From: Marinobacter bohaiensis
GTDB taxonomy: Bacteria > Pseudomonadota > Gammaproteobacteria > Pseudomonadales > Oleiphilaceae
Direction of reading: 5' to 3'
NCBI RefSeq assembly: GCF_003258515.1
Contig: NZ_QGEH01000001.1
Coordinates: 2,728,001-2,792,000 of the forward strand
DNA length: 64,000 nt
In this document: positions 41,247 through 51,700 of the stretch, in pieces
Numbering within the stretch: position 1 is the first letter of the stretch
Layout of the letters: every line of letters starts with the position of its first letter
Notes under the pieces: generated by a model
Told to the model about the DNA's origin: nothing
What the model saw: the letters and a program-made list of their open reading frames with translations, nothing else
Database searches by the model: none
Position numbers and translations under genes: made by a program

Positions 41247-41621
41247 GGAGTGCTACCTTATTGTGCGGATTTTTTTCCGACAGCAGCCGACACGATAGAT
41301 GTCGCTGCTTACAATTCGGAAGGCAAAATCCTGCGTAATTTACCGCTTTCCCCGCACCCCAGCAACCAAGGCAATCCGCACAAACCCGTAGCCAGCGCCG
41401 CAAACCCGCGCGGCTGGCGGCCTGCCCGAGCGCATTCAGCTTACTGATTCTCTGTATAAAAACGAAAAATACCCGATGAGGGGCCATCGAGCAGCCGAAT
41501 GTCGGGCATCCTGGCCGCCGAAAGCGGGATGAGGTGGCCGGATTCAAGCAGCCGGGACAAGCGGACGCACACCTCGGAACGGGCTGCGCCTGGGGAGAAG
41601 CGGATCGAGCCATGCAACGCT
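41247..41621. other. non-coding region upstream of oadG
   Basis: 375 bp between oadG and the tRNA-Arg repeat array. It must include the oadGAB promoter. The long minus-strand open frame here (starting at 41613) has no family features and is probably chance. I see no other structure. Confidence 0.4.
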
Positions 41622-41787
41622 GGGCGGGGCTCTTCGTTTGATATGGCGCGGCCGGGAGGATGACTTTGGGCCTACAGCCCGCCCTCCGGGCCGTCGTCGC
41701 AAACTCCGACGTTCCTACGCGTGCGCGGCACGCTCCGGTCGAACCTCTTATCGGTTCGAATCCCGTCGGAACTCTGCGCTACACAAA

Positions 41788-41813
41788 CAAAAAACCCCGC
41801 ACTCGGCGGGGTT
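41788..41813 (-). terminator. intrinsic terminator inside repeat unit
   Basis: Stem accccgc/gcggggt with loop actcg, followed on the minus strand by TTTTTTG. It is the copy inside the outer repeat unit and is almost identical to 41972-41998. Confidence 0.85.
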
Positions 41814-41971
41814 CTTTGTTTGATATGGCGCGGCTGGGAGGATGACTTTGGGCCTTCGGCCCTGCCCTCCGGGCCGTCGTCGCAGGCTCCGACGTTCCTA
41901 CGCGTGCAGAGCACGCTCCGGTCGAACCTCTTATCGGTTCGAATCCCGTCAGAACTCTGCGCTACACAAAC

Positions 41972-41998
41972 AAAAAACCCCGCACTCGGCGGGGTTTT
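41972..41998 (-). terminator. intrinsic terminator of the tRNA-Arg operon
   Basis: Stem aaccccgc/gcggggtt with loop actcg, T6 on the minus strand, starting about 11 nt after the CCA of the last tRNA-Arg. Confidence 0.92.
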
Positions 41999-42008
41999 CT
42001 GTTTGATA

Positions 42009-42085
42009 TGGCGCGGCTGGGAGGATTCGAACCTCCGACCGCCTGGTTCGTAGCCAGGTACTCTATCCAGCTGAGCTACAGCCGC
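42009..42085 (-). tRNA. tRNA-Arg(ACG), downstream copy
   Basis: 77 nt with encoded CCA. Acceptor GCGGCTG/CAGCCGC, D-arm AGCTCAGCTGGATAGAG, anticodon ACG in CTACGAA, T-arm GGTTCGAATCC. Identical to the copy at 42293-42369. Confidence 0.98.
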
Positions 42086-42292
42086 TTAAAACTCTCGTAT
42101 CCAGTTTGGCATTCGCTGCCAGGGGAGGATGACTCGGGTCTTCAACTTCGCCCCTTCAGGGTCGTCGTCGCTACCGCTCCGACGTTCCTCGGCACGCTTT
42201 GCGCGCTTTAGTCGAACCTCTTTCGGCTCAGACCCCTTTCGATCTTTCGACACCGCTTGCTCGGCGGTTACGAAATATCGATTCTGAATAAG
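42086..42292 (-). repeat. diverged repeat-like spacer between the tRNA-Arg genes
   Basis: This 207-bp spacer keeps islands of the 182-bp repeat in the same order (plus strand): gggaggatgact, gtcgtcgtcgc, ctccgacgttcct, gcacgct, gtcgaacctctt. The sequence between islands has drifted and the terminator hairpin is absent. It looks like an older relative of the downstream repeats. Confidence 0.65.
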
Positions 42293-42369
42293 TGGCGCGG
42301 CTGGGAGGATTCGAACCTCCGACCGCCTGGTTCGTAGCCAGGTACTCTATCCAGCTGAGCTACAGCCGC
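42293..42369 (-). tRNA. tRNA-Arg(ACG), upstream copy
   Basis: 77 nt with encoded CCA, identical in sequence to the tRNA at 42009-42085. It follows the tRNA-Ser gene and probably shares its transcript. Confidence 0.98.
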
Positions 42370-42499
42370 GCATCAAAACTCATTCAAGCAATAAGTGCTC
42401 TTCCTAAGAGCGAATCCGCTCTGAACAGCGGGCGCGCATTGAAACACTTATCAACGCATCCTTCAAGGATGCTTGCTCTCTTTTATTTCCAGAAATGGA

Positions 42500-42592
<93 letters not shown>

Positions 42593-42750
42593 TTGAGAAC
42601 GCGGCGTATAGTACCACAATTTTTCTGTTTTCATAGGGTTGACGGGAATTTTTTCGGGATCGATTTCAATCATTTTCGAGATTGATTACTGACTACCCAA
42701 CTATCGCGCCAACCTGTTTAGTGAGTGATCAATGACAGCAGAATACGCAC

Positions 42751-42782
42751 AAAAAACCCGCCCTGGTGTTGCGGCGGGTTAT
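42751..42782 (-). terminator. intrinsic terminator of csrA
   Basis: Stem aacccgcc/ggcgggtt with a 10-nt loop, T6 on the minus strand (A-run 42751-42756), starting 9 bp beyond the csrA stop. Confidence 0.92.
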
Positions 42783-42788
42783 TGCCAT

Positions 42789-42989
42789 TCAGATGTTGCC
42801 TGATTCGGTTTCATCCGGGTCCGTCTTTTCCTTCTGGATGCGCTGATAGATTTCTTCACGGTGTACGGCCACCTCTTTCGGTGCGTTAACGCCGATCCGA
42901 ACCTGGTTGCCTTTTACCCCCAGAACCGTGACGGTCACTTCATCGCCAACCATCAGGGTCTCGCCAACGCGGCGGGTCAAAATCAACAT
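42789..42989 (-). CDS. csrA: carbon storage regulator CsrA/RsmA
   Basis: A 66-residue homodimeric RNA-binding post-transcriptional regulator that binds GGA motifs near ribosome sites. The sequence [16 protein letters not shown] is diagnostic; Leu4 and Arg44 ([12 protein letters not shown]), needed for RNA contact, are present. The start has an excellent GGAG, with three GGA motifs in the leader. It lies 184 bp after lysC, in the conserved alaS-lysC-csrA-tRNA order. Confidence 0.98.
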   Translation of the reverse strand: MLILTRRVGETLMVGDEVTVTVLGVKGNQVRIGVNAPKEVAVHREEIYQRIQKEKTDPDETESGNI

Positions 42990-42990
42990 G

Positions 42991-43009
42991 TCCTTTACTC
43001 CTTCTCTCC
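42991..43009 (-). promoter_or_regulatory. csrA ribosome site with three GGA motifs
   Basis: On the mRNA the leader reads GGAGAGAAGGAGTAAAGGAC before the ATG. GGA occurs at 43009-43007, 43001-42999 and 42993-42991, one of them forming the Shine-Dalgarno. CsrA recognises GGA, and E. coli csrA mRNA is autorepressed in this way; autoregulation here is inferred. Confidence 0.55.
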
Positions 43010-43173
43010 AGAGCTACCTGTTCCGACTTTCAACTATTACTTAACTATCTTTATAGCGGGACGACGCGGTTTTCGACACTCGCAATTGTCCGTAAGGGCA
43101 ATCCCTGAGAGGGCCTAAGCCCCGAATCGTTCCCTTGTCACTCCAGACCAGACCGGCGCTTTGCTTTGCCCGG

Positions 43174-44406
43174 TCAGGCTTCCTGATCCTGTCGCTGAAG
43201 CTCGAAGGCACTGTGCAGCGCCCGAACAGCCAACTCGAGGTACTTCTCATCGATGACCACGGAGATCTTGATCTCGGACGTGGATATCATCTGGATGTTG
43301 ATGCCCTCGTTGGAGAGCGACTCGAACATCCGCGTCGCAACGCCGGCGTGCGAACGCATTCCGACACCGACGATGCTGACTTTGGCGATCTTGCTGTCAC
43401 CGCTGACCTCGCGGGCCGAAAGCTCATTGGCGATGTTTTCCAGGATCGCCCGGGCCCGTTTGTAATCGTTGCGGTGGACCGTGAAGGTGAAGTCCGTGCG
43501 ATTGTCAGCACTGACGTTCTGGACAATCATGTCCACTTCGACATTGGCATCGCTGATTGGTTTGAGTATACGCAGCGCACTGCCCGGTGTATCAGGTACG
43601 CCGGAAATCGTCAGTTTCGCCTCATCCCGGTTAAACGCAATGCCGGAAACAACCGGTTGTTCCATGTCACCCTCTTCATCAAGCGTAATCAGAGTCCCCT
43701 CGCCTTCCCCGAAGCTCGACAGGACACGCAATGGGACGTTGTACTTGCCCGCAAACTCGACCGCCCGGATCTGCAGGACCTTGGAACCGAGACTGGCCAT
43801 CTCGATCATTTCCTCGAACGTGATCCGCTCCAGGCGGCGAGCGCTGTCCACGACTCGGGGGTCGGTGGTATAGACCCCGTCTACATCAGTATAGATCTGG
43901 CACTCGTCCGCCTTCAGGGCAGCGGCCAGGGCCACCGCCGTGGTGTCGGAGCCGCCCCGCCCCAGAGTGGTGATATTGCCGTCACCGTCCACACCCTGGA
44001 ACCCGGCGACCACCACCACGCGACCGTGATCCAGGTCGGAGCGCATGCGCGCCTCGTCGATGCTCTGGATACGCGCCTTGGTGTGCGCGTTATCGGTCAC
44101 GATGCGAACCTGGGAACCGGTGTAGGAGCGCGCATCCTGCCCATACTTCTGCAGGGCCATCGACAGCAACGCAATGGTGACCTGCTCGCCGGTAGAGACC
44201 AGGACATCCAGTTCCCGGGGCGTCGGCTCTTCCATCATTTCCTGGGCAAGGCCGATCAGACGGTTGGTCTCGCCACTCATCGCCGACACCACCACTACAA
44301 TGTCGTGCCCTTCTCTTCGGAACCGGGCGACGCGTTCGGCCACTGCATTGATCCGCTCGATGGTGCCCACGGATGTACCGCCAAATTTCTGGACCAGAAG
44401 TGCCAT
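43174..44406 (-). CDS. lysC: aspartate kinase
   Basis: First enzyme of the aspartate family pathway, 410 residues, monofunctional. The kinase domain begins MALLVQKFGGTSVGTIERI and contains VVVVSAMSGETNRLI, TSTGE-like VSTGEQV, GRGGSDTTAVALAAAL and DVDGVYTTDPR. Two C-terminal ACT domains (about 265-405) bind lysine/threonine effectors. It lies 164 bp downstream of alaS. Confidence 0.97.
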   Translation of the reverse strand: MALLVQKFGGTSVGTIERINAVAERVARFRREGHDIVVVVSAMSGETNRLIGLAQEMMEEPTPRELDVLVSTGEQVTIALLSMALQKYGQDARSYTGSQVRIVTDNAHTKARIQSIDEARMRSDLDHGRVVVVAGFQGVDGDGNITTLGRGGSDTTAVALAAALKADECQIYTDVDGVYTTDPRVVDSARRLERITFEEMIEMASLGSKVLQIRAVEFAGKYNVPLRVLSSFGEGEGTLITLDEEGDMEQPVVSGIAFNRDEAKLTISGVPDTPGSALRILKPISDANVEVDMIVQNVSADNRTDFTFTVHRNDYKRARAILENIANELSAREVSGDSKIAKVSIVGVGMRSHAGVATRMFESLSNEGINIQMISTSEIKISVVIDEKYLELAVRALHSAFELQRQDQEA

Positions 44407-44451
44407 CGTCTTCCTTATTTCAAGCTGTCAGACCGGGTTTTCCAACCAAAT

Positions 44452-44495
44452 GCCGCGCTGCTACCAGCGTTCAGGGACACCAGACACAGCGCGGC
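44452..44495. repeat. inverted repeat in the alaS-lysC gap
   Basis: Perfect 9-bp arms gccgcgctg (44452-44460) and cagcgcggc (44487-44495) with a 26-nt middle, 46 bp before the lysC ATG on its transcript. It could be an attenuator-like or processing structure; no lysine riboswitch pattern is apparent. Confidence 0.4.
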
Positions 44496-44570
44496 GATTA
44501 TAAAGGGACTTCAGGCCGCAGGATACTGTTTCCAAGGCTCCACAGCGCCCGCGACCGTGTTGTCGGCGAC

Positions 44571-47201
<2,631 letters not shown>

Positions 47202-47334
47202 AGCCGTGTCCTGATCGCCTCGTCAGAAATTCAGTTCGAAAATGGAGCCAGCCTGGCCACCCGAAATCAGACAGACCTCCAGGCCGGCGGAAACGCCATA
47301 CATAAGGCCGCTACTCTAGCACAGCCGCAGGGTG

Positions 47335-47369
47335 TAAAAAACGAGAAACGCCGCCCGGAAGGCGGCGTT
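47335..47369 (-). terminator. intrinsic terminator of the DUF5610 gene
   Basis: Stem aacgccgcc/ggcggcgtt with a 5-nt loop (47347-47369). The minus strand continues TCTCGTTTTTT. It lies between the DUF5610 stop and alaS. Confidence 0.65.
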
Positions 47370-47407
47370 AGGGCTGTCTCATCAGGAAGATGCGACCCGC
47401 GCCGGGT

Positions 47408-48607
47408 TCAGGAATCCGAATCGTCGACGCCTGATTCCAGCCCGCCAATTATGGCCTTCCAGAACTCATTCATGAGGTCGGCGGTGTCGGATTCAAGCGG
47501 CCGGGAAGCGCTGGCGTCGAGGTCCGAGACAATCTGGTCCATTAAACTTGCCAATGAGGCGCCATCGACACCCTGCCCGCTGGCCTGGCGAGCCAGGTCC
47601 TGCACTTCACCGGCCAGCCCGGCGAGTGGGCGCAACCGGCTGGCGGCCGACGTCTCGCCGGCAACGGACTCATAGGCAGAAGCGCTCACCGTGCGACTCG
47701 AACTCAGGTTCAGGCTGAAGCCGGCCAGTTCCTCTCCGTCCAGCCCGAGTGACTGGGCCGCGCTGAAGGCGGACTGGATATCGCCGTCGAAGAAGCGTCC
47801 GGCCACGGACTGAACGTCCTCGAAAAGCTCCGTCAAAGCCGCTCGCTCGCCGTCGTCCAACTCCCCTTCCACGGCAAACTGATAGCTCCCGGCGAACAGA
47901 CTGACACTTGAAGACTGGCTGGCACGCCCTGCGTCCGACGTCACCGACGCCTGACTGACACCGGCGTAACGCTGCTCATCCATCCGCACCGTCACCACAT
48001 CGCCATCCCGGGTTCGCACCTCGAACGCCAGCTGATCGCGGGATGCGGCCTCCACCCGACTGGCTGAGACCTGCGACGCCGGGGCAGCACCCGGCTCGTT
48101 CAGGAAGCGCTTGGATAGCTGATCGAGCCCTTGCTGGATGCGGGAAAAACTGTCGTCGATGCCCGCTGACAGGTCGTCGCTCATCATGCCCAGCGCCTCG
48201 ATCTGCTCGCGAGCCTCGGCAAAGCCCTGCTCGACGCCCGCCCGGGCCTGCTCCATCAAACTGGACAGGCGCTCGCTGTCGGCACCCGCGTCGGCCTCCT
48301 GCTGCAACCGGCTCTGCACAAAGCCGAGCACCCGCCCGGCCACATCAGCGGCGCTGGGCGGCTCGAATGACGACGACGCGGTCCGGCCCGAGGCTCCCGT
48401 GTCGCGGCCGCTCAACATAGCCGCCTGGAGCCGCTGATCAAGACGTGCCCGCAACACATCGATGGCATCCTGGGGCGTGCGCACGCTCGATTCGCCAGGC
48501 GCACTCCGGCCCGCCCGCTCGCTGCCCGGCTTACCGCCGGTGGCACCGTCCTGGCGCGGCTGACGACCCAGGTAATCAGCACCGCCGCTTCTGATGGAAT
48601 CGATCAT
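47408..48607 (-). CDS. DUF5610 domain protein of unknown function
   Basis: An acidic, Ser/Ala-rich, soluble 399-residue protein without signal peptide or membrane helix. The middle part (about 43-170) resembles DUF5610: LRARLDQRLQAAM, DVAGRVLGFVQSRL, ARAGVEQGFAEAREQIEALG, IDDSFSRIQQGLDQL. A second module (about 193-310) has FEVRTRDGDVVTVRM and a helical segment ALTELFEDVQSVAGRFFDGDIQSAFSA followed by LGLDGEELAGFSLNL. The ends are disordered-looking. It has its own terminator and is divergent from the RDD gene. No function is assigned. Confidence 0.82.
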   Translation of the reverse strand: MIDSIRSGGADYLGRQPRQDGATGGKPGSERAGRSAPGESSVRTPQDAIDVLRARLDQRLQAAMLSGRDTGASGRTASSSFEPPSAADVAGRVLGFVQSRLQQEADAGADSERLSSLMEQARAGVEQGFAEAREQIEALGMMSDDLSAGIDDSFSRIQQGLDQLSKRFLNEPGAAPASQVSASRVEAASRDQLAFEVRTRDGDVVTVRMDEQRYAGVSQASVTSDAGRASQSSSVSLFAGSYQFAVEGELDDGERAALTELFEDVQSVAGRFFDGDIQSAFSAAQSLGLDGEELAGFSLNLSSSRTVSASAYESVAGETSAASRLRPLAGLAGEVQDLARQASGQGVDGASLASLMDQIVSDLDASASRPLESDTADLMNEFWKAIIGGLESGVDDSDS

Positions 48608-48776
48608 AAGGCCTCCCGCGAGTCATCCCGTAGCGGGTCTGGTCACCCGCCGCACCTGTTCCTCCTTAGCGGCCCGGACACCTCAATCTTTAGGAATGTT
48701 TGGGTATACTGACGACGTGCCACAGGTCCTTCATGCATAAGCCTCAACGCCATGGCGCCCGATTCGGAGTCCACAC

Positions 48777-49274
48777 ATGCCCCAGCGTTTCCATGCCACC
48801 GACGAACTCCTGCCGCCCGCCAGCCTGGTCAAACGGCTGCTGGCCATGATCTACGACGGTCTCATCTGCATCGCGGTGCTGATCGTCACCAGTTGGGCCT
48901 ACACCATGCTGGCGGCCTGGGTCATCGGTTTCGAGGAATACAAGGCCCTGGCGGAATCGGGCCGACTGTCGTCGGACCCGCTGCTCACATCGGTCCTGTT
49001 CGTCACCCTTTTCGTGTTCTTCGGCTACTTCTGGACCCGTACGGGGCAGACGCTCGGCATGCAGGTATGGCGGGTACGGATCGAGAATGCCGACGGCACG
49101 TCGATTCGCTGGTATCAGGCGCTGCTGCGCTACCTGACGGGCTGGCTCAGCTGGCTGATCGGCGGGCTCGGATATCTTTGGATGCTGTGGGACAGCGAGA
49201 ACCGCAGCTGGACCGACCGCGCGTCGGAAAGCCGGGTGGTGACGGTGCCCAGGCCGTCAGACCGCAAAGCCTGA
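48777..49274 (+). CDS. RDD family membrane protein
   Basis: A 165-residue protein with an RDD domain: LPPASLVKRLLAMIYDGL near the start (the Arg/Asp positions are RL..YD here), two hydrophobic helices (ICIAVLIVTSWAYTMLAAWV; LLTSVLFVTLFVFFGYFW), then TRTGQTLGMQVWRVRI and a further hydrophobic WLSWLIGGLGYLWML. RDD proteins are poorly understood, some acting as ion exchangers. Its last codons lie in a perfect hairpin shared with the convergent lptG end. Confidence 0.88.
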   Translation: MPQRFHATDELLPPASLVKRLLAMIYDGLICIAVLIVTSWAYTMLAAWVIGFEEYKALAESGRLSSDPLLTSVLFVTLFVFFGYFWTRTGQTLGMQVWRVRIENADGTSIRWYQALLRYLTGWLSWLIGGLGYLWMLWDSENRSWTDRASESRVVTVPRPSDRKA

Positions 49275-49282
49275 CGGCCTGG
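49249..49282. terminator. 12-bp hairpin between convergent RDD gene and lptG
   Basis: Perfect inverted repeat ccaggccgtcag/ctgacggcctgg with a 10-nt loop. The RDD stop codon lies in the right arm, and the lptG stop is 7 bp away. There is no T-run on either side. Confidence 0.55.
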
Positions 49283-49288
49283 AAAGCG

Positions 49289-50350
49289 CTATCCCGCCCG
49301 TCGCATGAGGATGGCGCCCACAACGGCGCTGACGACAATGGGCGCGGCGATCGCAATGATCGGACTGAACCCGAAAACCAGGCTCATGGGTCCCAGCAGG
49401 TCCTGGGCGTACTTGAACAGCAGCCCCACGATGATGCCGGTAAACACCCGGAAGCCCATGGTCACCGAGCGCAACGGCCCGAACACGAAGGAAATCGCCA
49501 CCAGCACCATCACGGCCGTCGCCAATGGCCCCAGCACCTTCTTCCAGAACGCCAGCCAGTAGTTGCCGGAACTCAGGCCCTGCTCATCAAGATAGGTGCC
49601 GTAGGTATACAGGCCGCTGATGGACAGGTCCTCCGGCTTGACGATCAACACGCTCAGAACATCGGGCGACAGCTCCGAATCCCAGCGAATTTGCGGGGCC
49701 GTATCGCGGGTGGTGCCGTCACGCGTGAGGTGCGTGGTCACGGTATCCTCGAGATTCCAGTGATCGCCCTGGTAGTGCGCCTGCTTGGCGAACGTCGCCG
49801 ACATCAGCCAGCGGTCGTCGTCGAAACGGAACAGCGACAAGCCGTGCAACACGCCATCGGGCTGAACGGCATTGATATGGATAAAGGTATCCCCCTCCCG
49901 GTGCCATAAACCCTCCGCCGACGCCACGTTGCTGCCGGCGCCCGTGGCCACGGCTTTCTGGCTCTGGGCCATACGCTCGAAATGCGGGGCCACGAACTCG
50001 CCCAGCGCCAGCCCGAGAATGACCACCACGATCGTCGGTTTCATCGCCGACCAGACGATCCGGCGCAGCGACACCCCGGCGGCGCGGATCACCACCAGTT
50101 CGGACGTACTGGCCAGGGCGCCCAGCCCGATCAGGCAGCCCATAAAGGCCCCCAGCGGCAGATAGTCATAGATTCGCCGAGGCAGGGTCATGATGATGTA
50201 CAGCAGCGCTTCCAGCGCCTGGTAATTGTTTTCGGTGTCGTCCAGCTCGCCGATGTAGCCGAAAATCAGGTCCAGCGACAGCACAACCACCATGACCAGG
50301 ATGGTGGCTCCACCCACGGTTTTGATGATGTAGCGATCCAGCTTACGCAT
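49289..50350 (-). CDS. lptG: LPS export permease LptG
   Basis: An inner-membrane permease of the LptB2FG exporter that lifts LPS to the periplasmic bridge. It has 353 residues from the ATG at 50350. Six transmembrane helices (three N-terminal, starting MRKLDRYIIKTVGGATILVMVVVLSL, and three C-terminal) flank a periplasmic beta-jellyroll (about 140-260). GFRVFTGIIVGLLFKYAQDLLG is the typical TM5 region. It overlaps lptF by 8 bp. Confidence 0.96.
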   Translation of the reverse strand: MRKLDRYIIKTVGGATILVMVVVLSLDLIFGYIGELDDTENNYQALEALLYIIMTLPRRIYDYLPLGAFMGCLIGLGALASTSELVVIRAAGVSLRRIVWSAMKPTIVVVILGLALGEFVAPHFERMAQSQKAVATGAGSNVASAEGLWHREGDTFIHINAVQPDGVLHGLSLFRFDDDRWLMSATFAKQAHYQGDHWNLEDTVTTHLTRDGTTRDTAPQIRWDSELSPDVLSVLIVKPEDLSISGLYTYGTYLDEQGLSSGNYWLAFWKKVLGPLATAVMVLVAISFVFGPLRSVTMGFRVFTGIIVGLLFKYAQDLLGPMSLVFGFSPIIAIAAPIVVSAVVGAILMRRAG

Positions 50351-51449
50351 GGGCGGCCCCCTCTTTCTGCAGGCGCCGCTTACGCAGCCAGTCGGGACCG
50401 AACTGCAGCCACAGGGCAATACACAGGAAGATCACGTGCACCCAGGTCAGTCCCAGCCACTCGGGCACCTGCTGCTTGGCCAGGGCATCCCGCGCCACGA
50501 TCAGCAGCCCCAGGTACACTATGTAGATCATCATGGCCGGCAACAGATGGAAGAAGCGCCCCTGTCGGGGATTGACCCGACTGAGCCGAACCGCCAGCAA
50601 GGTCACGATGGGCACGATCAATGGCAGCGACAGGCGCCAGTGAAACAGCGCACGCAACTCCGGATCGTCCGAGTTCATCAGCTCAAGCGTGGAGAGGGCT
50701 TCCTCGTCACTCTTCTTGCGGTAGGACTCCGGCCCGGTGATCTTGAGGCCGTAGGCGTCGAAGGACGTCACCTTGTAATCAAGTTGCCCGGGGTTACCCT
50801 CGAAACGCTGCCCGTCCTCCAGCACCAGGAAGCGGCTACCGGTGTTCTCGTCCACGTACTGGGAACCGGATTCCGCAGTGGTCATGGTGAGCCCGGAACC
50901 GTCCTCGGCAAACTCGGCAATGAACACGCCGACCAGCTCCTTGCGGTCGCTGGTCAGCCCTTCGACGTAGGTCACCCGGTCACCGGACGACAGGCTCTGG
51001 AAGCGACCCGGTGACAGGAGCTCGAATTCGGTCGCCTGGCGCTGCTGGTTGATGATGTCCTGCACCTTCTGCATGCCCCAGGGGGAAACGTAGAGACTCA
51101 TGGCGCCCACGATGATCATCACCACCACGCTGGCCACCATGGTCTGGGCCAGCACCTGGCGATCACTGACGCCACAGGCAAACAGCACGCTCATCTCACT
51201 GTCGAGATACATACGGCCGTACGCCAGCAGGATGCCGATGAACAGCCCCAGCGGAAGGATCAGCTCCAGGAATCCGGGAAAACGGTAGCCCATGATGGCG
51301 AACAGCACGTCGCCGGCCAGCTCGCCGGCGGCGGCGTCGGCCAGGTACTTAATAAAGCGGCCACTCATGAACACAAGCAGCAGGACCCCGGAAACCGCCA
51401 GCATACTGACGATGACCTGGCGGGTCAGGTAGCGGAAGATGATGCCCAA
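50343..51449 (-). CDS. lptF: LPS export permease LptF
   Basis: Partner permease of LptG, 368 residues. The start is a TTG at 51449 with GGGAAGGAC just upstream; it gives an N-terminus GIIFRYLTRQV that lines up with E. coli LptF (MIIIRYLVRE). Six helices and a periplasmic jellyroll are visible, with conserved ELILPLGLFIGILLAYGRMYLDSE and SRVNPRQGRFFHLLPAMMIY. The open frame extends about 80 codons upstream without an alternative good start. It is divergent from pepA. Confidence 0.94.
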   Translation of the reverse strand: MGIIFRYLTRQVIVSMLAVSGVLLLVFMSGRFIKYLADAAAGELAGDVLFAIMGYRFPGFLELILPLGLFIGILLAYGRMYLDSEMSVLFACGVSDRQVLAQTMVASVVVMIIVGAMSLYVSPWGMQKVQDIINQQRQATEFELLSPGRFQSLSSGDRVTYVEGLTSDRKELVGVFIAEFAEDGSGLTMTTAESGSQYVDENTGSRFLVLEDGQRFEGNPGQLDYKVTSFDAYGLKITGPESYRKKSDEEALSTLELMNSDDPELRALFHWRLSLPLIVPIVTLLAVRLSRVNPRQGRFFHLLPAMMIYIVYLGLLIVARDALAKQQVPEWLGLTWVHVIFLCIALWLQFGPDWLRKRRLQKEGAAHA

Positions 51450-51700
51450 AATGTCCTTCCCAAACTGAGCGGATGGAGGTTCCCTACGAACCCGCGCTAT
51501 TCTAGATAACCTTGAAGGCGAATGACAGGCTGCCGGCCAGCCACAGCGCAATCCGGACCGCACGGGCCGGCGTAGCCAATGGCGACGGCCATAACGTACA
51601 CTTGGGGCCTTTCGGGCGGCCACAGGATGCCGCCGGTGCCACGCCCTTACCGTCGTCGCCGAGCCGACGAGCGATGCAGAATCAACCAAACGGAGCTGCC

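Larger units (their letters stand above)
41622..42004 (-). repeat. tandem ~182-bp tRNA-Arg-derived repeats
   Basis: Two near-identical direct repeats, 41640-41821 and 41822-42004, about 90 % identical by eye. A terminator remnant (ggcggggctctt, from about 41622) sits at the outer edge. On the minus strand each unit is the terminator hairpin, then a spacer, then the terminal 18 nt of the tRNA-Arg gene (with one change in the outer copy) including CCA. Stems gggc/gccc (41668-41680) and gcgtgc/gcacgc (41719-41733; 41902-41916) are kept while their loops differ between copies. The arrangement resembles the E. coli tyrT repeats that give Rtt RNA. Confidence 0.85.

Noticed and set aside
41239-41613. 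Open frame upstream of oadG (124 codons, minus strand)
   Set aside because: It overlaps the oadG start and has no domain or ribosome site; probably chance in GC-rich sequence.
41640-42085. Integrative-element att sites at the tRNA-Arg 3' end
   Set aside because: Repeated tRNA 3' ends can mark integration, but the copies are only ~182 bp apart, contain the terminator, and no integrase or foreign gene is present. The tandem-repeat reading is simpler.
41638-42211. Short repeated open frames (MARLGGFEPPTAWF, MIWRGREDD) across the tRNA-Arg region
   Set aside because: They are translations of the tRNA-Arg genes and their repeats; the sequence is explained by RNA genes. A tpr-like peptide as in E. 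coli tyrT cannot be excluded but nothing supports it.
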